A stretch of DNA of 64,000 nucleotides from Gerris lacustris (GCA_951217055.1 OX578280.1:558001-622000), one strand, 5' to 3'; positions 9,670 through 21,900 are shown, counted from the stretch's first letter. Notes: generated by a model from the letters alone, not told the origin. Program-made: numbers and translations.

Positions 9670-10595
9670 AAAAAAACTAAGATTATATCACGAATTCATT
9701 CACTTGTGTATTCATTTTGTTTAAAAAAAAAACGAAAGAAAGAATTGGGAGAAATGGAAAATAAGTAGGTATATAACTTTTCTAATCTACCATAAAGTGT
9801 AGGTTTATGAAAAAGAAGCAGATAAAGGTAAGTTAGACAGGGAGATAGAGGGTGAAGAAATGAATAAATTACGTTTTCTCATATTACTTGAGATCGACTC
9901 CATACAATAAAGATATTCAAACCACTACGAATGTACATCTTTCCTTATAATTTTAGTAAATTTGCTTCAGGAAATGTAGGAGAAGAGAAATACTTTTCGG
10001 TAATCAGGGGTGAGTTTAAATATTAAAAAATCTTTATTATTTATCTGATGAAGAATCGAGTTCAACGAGGTGATTTTAAAATATTGATGTTTTCAGCTCT
10101 ACGACGGTATCAGGTCCATCGCAGTATTCAAACAAGATTGGGCTTGCTTGAATCAAATTTATACGTTAATGTGTGCTCAATTTAACATAATGTAGGATTA
10201 TAATACGTATACTTGACTCTAATAGCAGTTATGTTAAGATCGGTTTAATAGATTTGTCAAATTAAATAGTTTATGTTTTTTTCCAGTGGGTTTTTACTTT
10301 CAAGACTTAAGTAAGATGATTTAGCAAGTTGAGGGTTTTACGTCAAAGAGTTCAGTTCAGATGGAAAGCCCAGAGAGGTTGGCTGATCAACAGATGGGAG
10401 ATGAAGTTTTTATTCATTTAGAGGAGACATAGATGCCGAATCAAATATGTTTTTCAAATACAAAATTATATAAAGAGTGGAAGTTTAGTCTAAGGGAAGG
10501 ACATAGCGACGAACAAACCATAACAACAAGGACAAAACATAGCTATAGGAACACCCTCTTTCAGGTAAAGCAGGCATTGCTGAAAGAAGTAAACA
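9670..10595. other. No recognised feature
   Basis: AT-rich, single-copy as far as I can see, with no frame longer than 60 codons. Confidence 0.5.
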
Positions 10596-10597
10596 AA

Positions 10598-10762
10598 TTG
10601 TAGCTTCCACTGTAGCTTTAGGTGCATCTCGCTATATCGAGTTGCTTCCCCACTGTCCTTATCTAAGCTTCCACTGTAGCTTTAGGTGCATCTCGCTAGG
10701 TCGAGTTGCTTCCCCGCTGTCCTTATGTAAACTTCCACTGTAGCTTTAGGTATATTGTGGTT
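10598..10762 (+). repeat. 64-bp tandem duplication, 2.4 copies
   Basis: The unit begins CTTCCACTGTAGCTTTAGGT and includes CATCTCGCTA, TCGAGTTGCTTCCCC and CTGTCCTTAT. Two full copies differ by a few bases and the third is cut short. Confidence 0.85.
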
Positions 10763-11231
10763 CAAGGGTCGAACCCATTAAGAGCCTGTCCTTCAGTTCT
10801 AAACTAGTATTTTCGCAGCCCTAGCGACCCACTGAGCAGGGTAAAGCAGAAATCCCAACACTACCAAGTGGTAGAACACCAATAATATTTAATCTTCAAC
10901 CTCAAATAAAATAGTTAACCCCCTTTACTTATACATATCTCGTTTAACAAGATAATAGGTTAAAAGAATGCTTATTACGTGGAACAATAATTTGTAAATT
11001 GCATTGTCTTTACTATCTAGTCCTCTTTAATTATTATGAACCAACATAAAGACTTATCTTAAATAACTAATTTATCTTTTACGAAATTAATAATAATTAG
11101 ATTGCTTTTATTAGATATTTTAAAGCATATTCCATTCTATGCACTATATTATTATAAATACATATTTCATATTGCGCCAATTATTAATATAATGTTTCTG
11201 AATATGATAAATAATAAACTGAATACCGCAC

Positions 11232-11916
11232 CAGGGGTTTCAAACTTTTTTGGTGGCGTACCACTTAATATGTCTTGACTTTTTCAAGACCCACTACTGT
11301 TTGTGCAGGAACAAAGGGGGTCCGGTAAAAATTTTGAGTTTTAAAGGATCAAAAACGTAGGGCTATTCTTTAATACAAAAATGGTAGGCATATCACATTT
11401 TTTTAAGGCAATAACTTTTAAAATTAAGTTGCATCAGGCCAGAGTACTGTATCATTATATTTTTTTTTTACCTTCAATCCCCTGGATAGAGATTGGTGTT
11501 TGAGGATAGTTGTGAAATAAAAGTGAATTTAAAAAAAAAAAAAATCATGAAAGAACATTAAATTAGAACATGAATAGAACATTGAATATTAATAAAAATT
11601 GTATTAAAAAACAAATATTCATAAAGAACATAATGAAAGAATACGTCATATAAACAATGTGGTTAGGTTTGGGATGGATGTGCTGCAATAATTAAGTCAA
11701 ACTATCAATGTCTGCCGTTATGGGGCTAAGTTTCAAATGATCCTCAACGCAGGACTGTCTGTTACTATGCTTGTTTTTGAGGTATATAAGGGATGAATAC
11801 GCTCCTAACAACCGCAAATATTTATAATGCGGCGCGTACTACTGGACACGATCTCACGTACCACAAGAGGTACGCGTACCACAAGAGGTACGCGTACCAC
11901 AGTTTGGGAACCTCTG
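11232..11916. mobile_element. hAT-like non-autonomous element
   Basis: The left end is CAGGGGTTTCAAACTTTTTT and the right end, reverse-complemented, CAGAGGTTCCCAAACTGTGG. This is the CAG-GGTT-CAAACT terminus typical of Buster/Charlie-type hAT elements. The flanking 8-mers TACCGCAC and CCCTACAC agree at only 4 positions, so a target duplication is not proven. It contains tandem GTACCACAAGAGGTACGC near the right end. There is no transposase frame. Confidence 0.6.
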
Positions 11917-12094
11917 CCCTACACTACATATTTAACATATTATTTATTATTTACATATTTAATTTAAAAAAATAGTTATGTTGCAAAAATCAAACCAACC
12001 ACCTTTAATAATACTCAGATTATGTTCTAGATTTTATAATTTTCTACGTAAATATATTACAGTGATGACTGCACTGGTAGACAATCTTGACATA

Positions 12095-12425
12095 TAAATT
12101 TTTAGGGTCCGTAGGCAAAACCAAGGACCCTTATATTTTCCTGCGTGTGTCTGTCCGTCCGTCCTCTCGCGTGCTCTCACGGCTACACCTTCCGTCCGAT
12201 CACTTTGAATTTTGGCATGTATGTGTCTTGTACCTGCCCACATATTTTAAAAATATAGCGACTTAAAAAAAATATTTTTCAAAAAAATTAGGGTGAAAAA
12301 CTTAAGGGTTAAAATTTGTTTTCGACACCGTTAGGGGTATCATATGAAAGGGTACGTCGAGCTGATTACAAAAATATATAATTTTTGGATATAACTTTGA
12401 TAGTACATGTCTATGTAATATGTTG
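12095..12425 (+). mobile_element. Dispersed repeat E, copy 1
   Basis: Starts TTTTTAGGGTCCGTAGGCAA and runs through ACCAAGGACCCTTATA, CTGCGTGTGTCTGTCCGTCC, ATCACTTTGAATTTTGGCAT and GGTATCATATGAAAGGGTAC. The same series is present in reverse at 52795-53081. Partial copies are at 28030-28350 and 44638-44695. Class unknown; no coding capacity. Confidence 0.65.
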
Positions 12426-12429
12426 TATA

Positions 12430-13490
12430 CATGTCTATGTTTAATTATTGTATTATTTTTGCTATATTAATTTATGCTGAGTATTATTTAGTGTTATTTT
12501 ATTATTATGAATGGCCATAGTTGAAAAGGTCTTGAAAGAAATATAGACAAAAGAGGTTTGAATGCACAGAGTAGAAAGTAGAGGTGGGGTAAGGCCTGAT
12601 CGTACTCAACTCCTCTCTGTGCTCCGGCCACCGCAGGGCGACTTTTTTGTGTTCCGAACGTCTAGTATACCTAATGACCAGTTCAAGCAATATATAGAAG
12701 CTCTGCTGGTCAACCTATATAGAAACTCAACTCTGCTGGTCAATACTGTGGTTCAAGGGTCCAACTGATCCTGTTCTGTAGATACCTCGTTATCAATTCT
12801 TATTGCTCTTCATTGTAGTTTCTTAATTTGAAAGTATCTCTTTATAATTATATAAGTACAAATATTAAAAAAAAATCTGCTAAAGAAACATTTCAAAAAC
12901 CCGATATATTTAAATAAACTTCTTTTCTCATTTTTGTATTAGTCCAAACATATAAAATAACTTATATAGGTACATATAGGAAATTAAAAAGCAGTTTTTT
13001 TTATTAAATGCACACTTAGGTAGGACATAAATTAAAGGGGAAAGTCCCCTTTCGTACACTTCCAGATCGTACGAAATAAATGAACTTTAAATAAGCATCA
13101 GTTGTTAGGATTCAGGATCAAGGTATATTTGAAATATTACCTTGCATTAGATAAGCAGAGAAAAATTACCTGCTTGGGAAATTGATATAAATAAAAATTA
13201 AAACGTCAAAGGCGAACAAATAACTGATAAATTAGACGGGACATTAACAAGATAAAACTGCAGTAATTGGCGTGAAGAAGAGAACTAATGTTGACGATGT
13301 CGAGAAGTCAGTGGATATTATTCAGTCTTATTTCTGTCCAAGTCATTTTTCTTCTTTCCATCAGATTATATGCATTTATTTTCATGAGTAATGGAAATAA
13401 GAATTATACAAATAACGCATCGGTTACAAGCGAGGTAAAACCATCGGTAAACATATTAAACTTCATTTTTCACAGGTCGAACTAGAAACC
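12430..13490. other. No recognised feature
   Basis: AT-rich. CTCTGCTGGTCAA occurs twice at 12700-12745. The frame 13288-13485 (65 codons, hydrophobic start) has no recognisable homology and looks accidental. Confidence 0.45.
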
Positions 13491-13499
13491 CTTGCGTTC

Positions 13500-14100
13500 C
13501 TTTATTTTTATATCGAGATAACAGAAACAAACTTGAGAGCTTACAACATCGGTTAAGATACCGAGCCAGTTATAAATTTCCGAGACCGTTTATTTTTATC
13601 TTGTCTTTAAAGTAACGGAAAATAATGCGTACAAGACGCACACGACCGGAAAAAAGAATTTAAAAAATCGGAGGACGACAAAAAACTCCGGGATTTCTAA
13701 TATATTATGTGACATTACCACACCGACGTACGGACTTTAAATATACCACGAAATACCGGGCAACTGAGAAACCATCGATCATCCGGTTCTTATACCTGGA
13801 GACGGTGGCGTACGGACAAATAATATATCTTGGGACGTGTGTGACGGGCCGTATATGAATAATGACCGGGACTCCGTAGGCAGGAGCGACGTATTCGCAA
13901 CTATAAGGCACTCGGGGCCGGTCCGAGAATGCGGGTCCGGCTTGTACCCGCCGGAGTCGCTTTGAATATTTTACCGTCGAGACGACTCGGTTTATATAAA
14001 ATAATATCGGCGTATGATGTACGACTTGGTAGCTTATAGCTTGTAAGCTACCGGGTAATACTCACTACGTGATATTTTATATAAAAAAAAACCCAGTTTA
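13500..14100. other. CpG-rich island
   Basis: Elevated GC and CpG, most clearly at 13681-14020. In 13681-14040 I count 17 GAC/GTC against 3 CAG/CTG. A short hairpin (GGTAGCTTATAGCTTGTAAGC) lies near 14027-14050. No gene is recognised; frame 13705-13911 is a chance frame. Confidence 0.45.
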
Positions 14101-14149
14101 TACATAAAACTAAAAATTTAAATTAGCAGCTTGACTTATCAAGAGGGTG

Positions 14150-14420
14150 TTTGAGCATTGCAAACCGCAGATTCTAGCGAAAAGGTTTCAAGTCGCTTCG
14201 CTATATTACGGCTTCCGACATTTATCTTCCTTGTAAATCTCACGCGCAGATCAGCTGTTGGACCGGACAGACATCACGTTGCCTGTCGTCAAATAACCGT
14301 ATTCACAGAGAAAACAAAAATGTTTGCCAAACGGTATTTCTCTGTGCAAGCCCGTACAAACTTTGTTATTCGAGACGTTGGCAACTTACCTACAGGTCCA
14401 GGTTTAACGATAAAATAGAC
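14150..14420. other. Second part of the CpG-rich island
   Basis: An 86-codon frame (14158-14418) with no recognised domain. It contains GCAAGCCCGTACAAA and TCGAGACG, shared with the island at 1-350, suggesting a dispersed repeat. Confidence 0.35.
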
Positions 14421-14537
14421 AGGGAAAGGTGACTACACATTACATTTATATTAATATCAGAGAGTAAGATGGCTGGAGCCAAGTAATAATAATAATACTT
14501 TGTGTATCAGCCTGTGCACCTGCCAATGAGCTTTCCA

Positions 14538-15435
14538 CTCAGAGCAAGGAAGGGGTGGAGGCAACAATACTATAGCAACTGGGTCTCAGAAAGGTTCATT
14601 ATGCGACACCCATATACTAAACCTCCCAAGCGGCAGATTGGTCAAACAGTATCGATATCTCGATAAAAAACTTGAAATTTATCTCATATCAGCTTCTTAC
14701 ATTTAATATTTTAATACAGTTTTCTTTATATAAATACATATTATGTACTTTAGTGTTTCTTGTTGACCGTATTAATTATCTAAAGGCAATTACGTTGTTA
14801 ATAACATGTAATAGTTCCTAGATAACCAAAAGCAATCTTATATTAAACAAAATCGTCTTCTAAAGCAATCACATCGGATTTTTCTCTAACATATTTGACA
14901 TTTCAATAAGAAAACAATCAAACAAAGCACAAGATGAGGTTAAAGGCTTTGTTGACAAGCGCCCGTGGGCACGGAAGGACAAGGAATAGACCAATAAGAC
15001 AAGGACCAGTGACCACGTGATCGTGCTGCTGTCACTTTAGTTCGGATCAAGGATCTTATATAAAGGGGATGGAATGTTAAGAAGGTTTTAAGGCAAAAAA
15101 GTGACCCCATAGAGGTAAGAAAAATTGGATAAAAAATCATGCTGCGCATGCTCCACGACCTTTGAACTGGGACATATTACCTTTTTTAACAGGTTATAAC
15201 CTGACACTATAAACAAATTCTTGGTAACCTATAACCAAGAGGAAGGTAATTTGTCCCATTGGAGCTAATATTTTACATATCTTCATGGAGTCACTTTTTT
15301 GCCTCAACCCTCTATCCCCTTTATATAAGATCCTTAGTTCGGATTGAGCTCGCTTGAGAGGTTTAGAATATGGGGGGAGCATAATGAACCACTATTAAAA
15401 TCGCATTGCTCCCTCTACCCCTTCCTTGCTCTGAG
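14538..15435. mobile_element. Foldback/TIR element, about 900 bp
   Basis: Terminal inverted repeats: left CTCAGAGCAAGGAAGGGGTG, right (reverse complement) CTCAGAGCAAGGAAGGGGTA, both continuing GAGG. A second nested inverted pair of about 70-80 bp lies inside (15040-15118 against 15283-15352, sharing AAGGATCTTATATAAAGGGG and GGCAAAAAAGTGAC). TTTCCA occurs near both ends but not at the exact edges, so the target duplication is uncertain. Non-coding. Confidence 0.68.
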
Positions 15436-15497
15436 GATTTCCAAATACTAACATTAAATTCACCTCATAATATTCTTTACAAATGACAAATTATAAT

Positions 15498-16191
15498 AAA
15501 CTAGGCATCGCGTGGCTCTATCATTGAAGCAAGCGTATTGCAATAAAATACTGAATATTGCAATTTGTTAATCATGATGAATGTCATAGTTGAAGATAAG
15601 TGGAAGAGGGTAGTGAGGGGTAGAGTGGGGGTACTCGGTGCAAAGCTTTACTTCATAACAAACCTTCACACAACACGACTATTAAAATCTTAACCATAGC
15701 TTTTAAACAATTATTATAAATGTATCACTTCATTGCTCAAATACTACTGCTTGTATCAAGTTGAAATTTTACATACTTGTTTCAATTGTACTTTAGACGA
15801 TGTACATAAAGTTTTATTAAAATCGTTACGTTAGAACGTAAGATATCAGTAAAAAGGTTGTTTTTTCTATTTTAAACGTTTAGGTCCGCTTTAATAGTTT
15901 TAGCGATCTTTATTAATTCATAGCAGTGTCGTTGTTGGTTTTACTAAAAAATGTTATTTGTAAAAATTGTTCGTCTCATCGAATAGATGATAATAGAATT
16001 TTTTCCCGTCCTGAAATTCCAACTTTAAATTTGAAGCTTACGTTTACGCGAGCATTGCGCGCGAATTCTTGAACGGATCACGCTGTCCAACGAACTTAGC
16101 CTGAGTATTAGTAAGAGGAACACGTATACCAAATTTCAACTAAATCGGTCAACTTTTACTCAAGTTATCGTCGGACATGTAAACGTTACAC

Positions 16192-16230
<39 letters not shown>

Positions 16231-16287
16231 GGCAGACAAGATGCATATTTCGTTGAATGTAAGAAGCTCGCTTACGCTCGCTTCAAT
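15498..16287 (+). mobile_element. Dispersed repeat B, copy 2
   Basis: Same order of landmarks as copy 1 (CGCGTGGCTCTATCATTGAA, AACGTAAGATATC, TCACGCTGTCCAACGAACTT, GATGCATATTT). The GACA run near the 3' end is expanded to about nine repeats (16194-16238), where copy 1 has about two. Confidence 0.7.
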
Positions 16288-16309
16288 AAACATTGATATC
16301 CGTAGGGCA

Positions 16310-17460
16310 TTTTCACTCCGACGCAAAAGGGATTAATATCCAAAGGACATCCGGATTCAACCCGATAACCGAGGCATTGATAACCGGACAATAGGTATTG
16401 ACGCATCCACACACAATCCGTGATATCAACAGTTGATTCCCACCATCATATCAACACTTTATAAAATTATATAACGGGTAAAATAAATACGCTCACATAA
16501 TCATTATGTTTCCCCGTTTAGTGTTATTTAAAAACATGTCGGAGTTTATAGACGATATGACGATATGTGGCGGTTATTGCATTCTACGCTTCATCGTGAA
16601 AGAGGCGTAGTTCAATAATCGAACGACCGTACGACCGAACCGAACGACGTGTTCACACAAGACATTGTAATTGAAAGGATCGACCGGTTTCGGCTGTAGA
16701 GCTTTCCAAGTCGATCCGGTAAATAAATATTTGTCTCACTTGAAATTACGATGTCTGGCTTCACATGGTCGCAGTCCTAGTTCCACATCAGGTCCAATCT
16801 GAAACATAGCCATCGACAAATTAGATAACATTATAAAATAGAAAGCATTTAAGGGTTATAATTTATAATAAAGGCATTTTTAAGTGACTGAGACCGGTAG
16901 CCGCCTACACGTCGGTCACAGCGCGTCCTGCGGAGCTTCAAAGGGCGAATCCCGTTCATCTCGGCGTAAGACCGTAACGGTTCCGAAAGGTCTGACTCGG
17001 TTAGATTAACCTTAGCGTTACCTTCTCTGGTCGTTTAACTGTTCGGTGTCTACTTTTCTTTGCTAGAAGCGACGTCACGTAGTTCACCGGATTCCTTAAC
17101 TTATCCGCTATTCCAAGTGTCGGTCGTTTATCTCACACAAGGGTTGCTGAGGTCTACGATTTGGATAGGTTTTATTATTACTATATTTTATTACAATGCC
17201 GTCGAAATTACCATGTAAAGGGACATGAACGCACTCCTATGAACGTTACATAAACGAGACGTTTACCGTGAATCTAAGGTCGACAATACTAAGTGGACTT
17301 TCATCACACATCAGATTTCTGTGCAGTATGACTTCCAACAAACGAATTTCGTAGGAAATCTTGAAAGGAACGGATAAATTTAGGGCGAAAACGTCTCAAA
17401 TTTAATAACTATATAATACTACTTTACTTTACTTGATAAACATATCTTAAATAAAAGTAT
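16310..17460. other. CpG-rich island, two parts
   Basis: CpG-rich, GAC/GTC- and GGT/ACC-rich, mainly 16320-16700 and 16880-17350. No frame over 60 codons and no known product. See the finding on mirror-like composition. Confidence 0.45.
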
Positions 17461-17469
17461 GAACATTAT

Positions 17470-18000
17470 TTGCTTGCCAGCTTACAGAAGGTAAAGAAAG
17501 CTATTTTTAAATACAGGTGTTTATTATTAAATACGGGAAGAGTGCGTGTCTGTTATCACCGAACTGGGAGGAAGAAGAACATCACGGAGAAGGGAGGGAG
17601 CTTGTTATGGTCCACCGTCCATATTATGGTCAGTTGGTTTGAAAGCATTGACGCAAGAGGACGCTCATTTTATTGTTTTACAAAGTAGATTTTGTTATGA
17701 AAAGTTTTTTTGTTTGGTGACTTAGCAGAATAAATTGAAATTGAGGCTTTCCAAATGGCTGTTCGGAACAGAGTGGTTGTGGTTATCTCAAGTGGCTTTC
17801 ATGTATCATTCGGTTTATCGGTTTTCGGTTTATTGTTTCTGGTGAGTAGGATTGTGTTGCAGCCATCTTGTTCTGAAAACGTATGTGAGGCTAGTTGGCA
17901 TAGACAATGTTATGCTTATGCCAACTTACCCCGCGCCTTTAAAACATAATTTGGCATCATAAATAATTGAATTTTTTCACAAATAGTCGATACTGTCAAT
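17470..18000. other. No recognised feature
   Basis: Two short frames (17470-17688, 17755-17949) without recognisable similarity or splice context. Confidence 0.4.
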
Positions 18001-18003
18001 TTT

Positions 18004-18655
18004 TACTTTCTCATATAAAGAGAAAGTATTGTGATGGCGCGAAAATTCGATTTTGAGATTTTGATGGATTTACACGTTTTGAGGTCCCCTGAGTCCAAAA
18101 AAGTGGTTTTTAAAAAATGTCTGTCTGTCGTCTGTCTGTCGTCTGTCTGTCGTCTGTCTGTCGTCTGTCTGTCGTCTGTCTGTCGTCTGTCGTCTGTCTG
18201 TCGTCTGTGCAGACGCCTGGAGCCCAAACTACTGGGCCGATTTTGACGAAATTTGGCATACATGTTCAGAAAAATCATACCCCGAGGCGAAATCGAGAAA
18301 TGAATTTTAGCTCTAAATTTGGGGGCGCTACCCCCCAAAAACTCTGAAAAAACATGAAAAAAAATTATTTCTCGAAAACGGTTCCGACGATTTTGATTAA
18401 AAAATTCTAAAATGTAGTCCATTTGAATACGAATCCAACGATATAAGCCGTTTTCCCGGGAAAAATCTAGTTCCTGAGATATTAGCTTAAAACGCGGACG
18501 GAGAGAGCCCGGGTTCGATTCCCCGACCAGGAGAAGTTATTTTTATGATAAATTTTGATGAAATGTTCAATAATATTTAAATGTACATTTGAAAACTAAT
18601 AAATGGAAACACTGGGCTAAGTAATTATAAACTCATATATGAGAAAGTTTGTCTG
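18004..18655 (+). mobile_element. Dispersed repeat D, longest copy
   Basis: The left end is ACTTTCTCATATAAAGAGAA and the right end ACTCATATATGAGAAAGTTT, a short inverted terminus. It contains AAGTATTGTGATGGCGCGAA, GGTCCCCTGAGTCCAAAAAA, an 11-bp minisatellite and GGGCGCTACCCCCCAAAAAC. At 18508-18528 GCCCGGGTTCGATTCCCCG is a tRNA T-arm/B-box-like string, hinting at a tRNA-derived part. Other copies: 24860-25295, 39930-40197, 40920-41115 (reverse) and a fragment at 27880-28025. Confidence 0.66.
18117..18210 (+). repeat. 11-bp minisatellite TCTGTCTGTCG
   Basis: About eight tandem units inside repeat D, at the place where other copies carry at most one or two. Reads as CRLSVV repeats by accident. 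Confidence 0.92.
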
Positions 18656-18659
18656 AGTT

Positions 18660-19120
18660 GTCTCGGACCGATTTTTTACATATTGTCATGTTTAAATAAA
18701 CATTTTATTTCTTGAATATTATTGTGTTCTGCCAACTTTTCCCCTACACTATGCCAACTTACCCCTAGGGGTATGCCATCCTACCCCGCACCCGGGGTGT
18801 GTTGGCATAGGTGTAAGTCTATAAAAAAACGTGTTTTATGGGGGTCTAAATATGGTTTTAATAAATGGGTCCTACGAGATTTCGTAGCCACGTAATTAAG
18901 CAATGGGCAGAATTCAGCAGAATCTCTCTAAACATCGCTAAACAAAATAGAAAAATCAAAATCCATGCCAACTAACCCCGGTCTCTCCTACTATTTTTTG
19001 ACTTTTGTACTCCGTACCCCTGTGTACTAATTTTTTTTTTTCACCCATCCAAATTCTAAACCAAATTTTTCTATATTATCATATCCAATAATACGCATAA
19101 TATGTCTTTAATCTCTATTC
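18660..19120. other. No recognised feature
   Basis: Contains several related phrases of the type ATGCCAACTTACCCC (17920, 18750, 18968), suggesting a diverged local duplication. Otherwise featureless. Confidence 0.4.
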
Positions 19121-19124
19121 TTTA

Positions 19125-19233
19125 ATATAAGTAGTTGGTTGTTTTTTGGAATGAAAGTCCTTTATTATATTTTATTCAAACAAGCTTTCGTCCAAAAGGA
19201 CTTTCATTCCAAAAAACAACCAACTACTTATAT
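19125..19233. repeat. Perfect hairpin, 39-bp arms
   Basis: The left arm (19125-19163) begins ATATAAGTAGTTGGTTG and ends GAATGAAAGTCCTTT. The right arm (19195-19233) is its exact reverse complement, with a 31-base loop. The transcript would fold into a pre-miRNA-sized stem, but a recent MITE is equally possible. Confidence 0.9.
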
Positions 19234-19239
19234 AAAAAA

Positions 19240-20410
19240 AACCTCAAGTCCACAAAAGAAAAACCTCTTTTCTTTTGTATAAATTCTTCTCCACTTTATA
19301 AAGGAGCGCGACGAGTTGCGAGCACACATCGCACCATGTTGCCCAGGCCGCCATGTTTCCCTGGCAGCCATGTGGCCCTGGCCGCCATGTTGACGACTCT
19401 GCTTGTGTTATTTTTACATGATATTTCCTGCTCTTATCTTTCCACATCCGAGTTTTGACAAAACGTAAACTGACACAAGGACTTGAAGAATGCTCGGGGC
19501 TACTGTGCTACCTCTTAATCCTGCCACAGATTACATTCTTTCCGCTTCACTTACCTTTACTAAAAGTTTCTTTAAAGTCGTTTCGTTATTTAAAAAAAAA
19601 TATTTTTAAAAACTTTTAACAACCTCACGTGCTTAAGTGACTTAAAAATAAAAACGAACGTATAAATAAATAATCCTAAATATCTGAAGGTGTGAACAAA
19701 ATGACATATAAAAAACTTTTTAATAATTCATTTTTTTGAAAGAGACATTTTTGTATAATATCTGGGCTCTAGATTATCCGAACGATCGAAAGGCCGGACA
19801 GTTGGACATAAGAATGTATAGTAAGTTGTCACGGCGTTCAAATTGTTGTCGACATTTCTGGATTATTCAAATTGGAAAGGATTAACATGTGATTTTATAA
19901 GATATGAGTTGACGCTCCCAAGGCTGCCGATTGATTTCCATCGGTTTTGCACGACAGAAATAAAGTTAAAAAATGTCGAGAGAATAAATACACAGTTGAA
20001 TAAAGAAAAATCAAGTTATTGACATGACCTGCTGATATAGTTGATATCAGCTTCTATGAATCCATGTTTTTAATATTATCTAATAATATTTGCATTTCAA
20101 TTTCTAAGTATATAATAAATGAACGGAGATTTTTTAAGTCCAAGTTGTTTCTCTGTTATAACCCTTGTTCGAGAATAAATTTCTTTTTATTTATACTAAT
20201 TTCTTGCTTTATGTGAAAAAAAAAAAAAAAAAAAAAATTGAAATGTAATAATTAATGCATAAATAAAAATGTAAAAATATCATTAGGATTATAATTATTA
20301 ATTTTTCTACGATGGTACTTATAATTTTTATTGTTAAAAAAATATATATTTAAATTTACAAATAGTTTTTATCTCCAGTAGGGAAAAAAAGTTATGATTT
20401 TGAAACAGTT
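19240..20410. other. Mostly featureless; small CCATGT-rich patch
   Basis: GCCGCCATGTT occurs twice at 19346-19392 with related phrases between. There is a poly-A run near 20215-20236. No gene recognised; frame 19135-19458 overlaps the hairpin and is accidental. Confidence 0.4.
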
Positions 20411-20421
20411 TAGAGGGACAC

Positions 20422-20473
20422 CCCTAGGTGCATAAATAACTATTAAATATATTAGTTATTTATGCACCTAGGG
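20422..20473. repeat. Perfect hairpin, 21-bp arms
   Basis: CCCTAGGTGCATAAATAACT plus A, a 10-base AT spacer, then the exact reverse complement. The right arm (AGTTATTTATGCACC) leads into sequence related to repeat H, so it may be the terminus of that family. Confidence 0.88.
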
Positions 20474-20690
20474 AATAATGTAAGATATTATTTCCCGAGT
20501 GTGTGAGTTGATTGCTGAGGCAAAGCCGAAGGAATCAACTCGATATGTGAGTGCTGTCGAGCACTTTCTTGACCTGTTTACTACATTATATCCCCGTTTT
20601 CACATTATTTCCCCGTTTTTAGGAACGGACATGAAAAGACCAACATTATAACCTATAAACTAGCCCTGAAAAGTTACTTTTCGTCCCTAC
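20440..20690 (+). repeat. Repeat H-related fragment
   Basis: AGTTATTTATGCACC and GAGGCAAAGCCGAAGG are shared in pattern with repeat H at 61.1-61.7 kb (AGTTATTTATGTAACTA, GAGGCGAAGCCGAG). Confidence 0.45.
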
Positions 20691-20789
20691 TGGAGATAAA
20701 ATGTATACATATATATATGTACAAGGAAACAAACCTCACTACTTACTAAGATTATTATTATCTATTTCGATATACTACAATGAAGGTAA

Positions 20790-21015
20790 GTTAACCAAAT
20801 CTGACTACTGGTGAGGAGACTGAGGAGACACGACTGGTTTGTTTGTAGGGTTTCGTAGTTGATGTGTCTGTCTGTCCGTCGTACTTTGGTTCGGCGGATA
20901 AGAATCCTTCACGCTGGAGAGTTGAAATTTCAAACACTGGCGTAACTTTTGGACCCACACATAAGAAAAATATTGAGAAGTTCAACATTTAATATGCGCA
21001 TGCGTAATGCGCAAA
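20790..21015 (-). mobile_element. Dispersed repeat G, reverse partial copy
   Basis: Contains GTCTGTCTGTCCGTCGTACT, TGGACCCACACATAAGAAAA and ATGCGCATGCGTAATGCGCA, the reverse of the 3' half of the element at 57640-58165 and related to 29275-29760. Confidence 0.58.
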
Positions 21016-21069
21016 AATGTGATAAGGTGAAAATGTTTTGATGTTTCATTGCTCTATTGTTTGATTGTT

Positions 21070-21900
21070 AATTGAAGGAGCGCGGTGAGTTCTTCATTTC
21101 AGAGACCTGGGCTTTGAAAACTTTGTGTGTTTGTTTGTTTGTCCAACGATAACTGGCGTAAAAATTGATCGATTTGAACGAAATTCGGCACACAGGTGCA
21201 TCTAACAATTTGTGATAACTGTATAGTTTTTTGAAAATTCCACACTAAATATTTTCAAGATGGCACCCAATAAGGTGGACGACTAAATAAAAAGTTTTTA
21301 GCAAGCATAACACGTTGTATATCAATTGAAAGGTCTTGAAGTGTAGATAAATAATATGCAATTATTACAACTTCAACTAAATATTTTCAAGATGGCGGCC
21401 AATATGGTGGACGATAAAACAAAAAGTTTTTAGTCAGTATGACAAGTCATATATACTCGTATATATCAATTTAAAAGTCTTGAAGTGTACAATCGGAACA
21501 TGTAACTAAATATTAAAATATTATACCTAAAATTTTCAAGATGGCGGCCAATATGGCGGACCTAAAAAACCGTTATAATCAGCATGACATTTAGTTATAC
21601 GTCGTTTTAAAGGTCTTTAAAAGGAGAAAAGTAATATAGAACTATTAAAATTTCCCACTTAATATTTCCAAGATGGCGGCCAATATTTTTGGACGGCGAA
21701 ACAAACAATTCTAGTCCGTATAACATGTTATACATCAAATTAAAGGTCTTGAAGTGTAGAAGAGGACTATGTAACTATTAAAATTTCACACTTAATATTT
21801 TCAAGATGGCGGCAAATATGGTAGACAACTAAAAAAATATTTATACACCATGAAATGTTATACATAGTTTTAAATGTCTTTAAAAGTAGGAAAAGCGTAA
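21070..21900 (+). mobile_element. Dispersed repeat C with internal ~135-bp tandem structure
   Basis: Starts GGAGCGCGGTGAGTTCTTCA, then ATTGATCGATTTGAACGAAA and TTCGGCACACAGGTGCATCT. From 21250 a diverged unit of roughly 130-150 bp repeats about five times. Each has AATATTTTCAAGATGGCGGC, AATATGGTGGAC, a TGTTATACATC-like phrase and AAAGGTCTTGAAGTGTAG. Another copy is at 31065-31480 and a fragment at 22740-22850. No protein-coding capacity. Confidence 0.7.

Noticed and set aside
13288..13485. Small membrane protein gene
   Set aside because: A hydrophobic start alone is weak evidence in AT-rich DNA. No homology, promoter or splice context.
18003..18422. 139-codon minus-strand frame in repeat D
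   Set aside because: It lies wholly in a dispersed repeat and includes a microsatellite translated as R-Q-T-D-D; other copies are not open.
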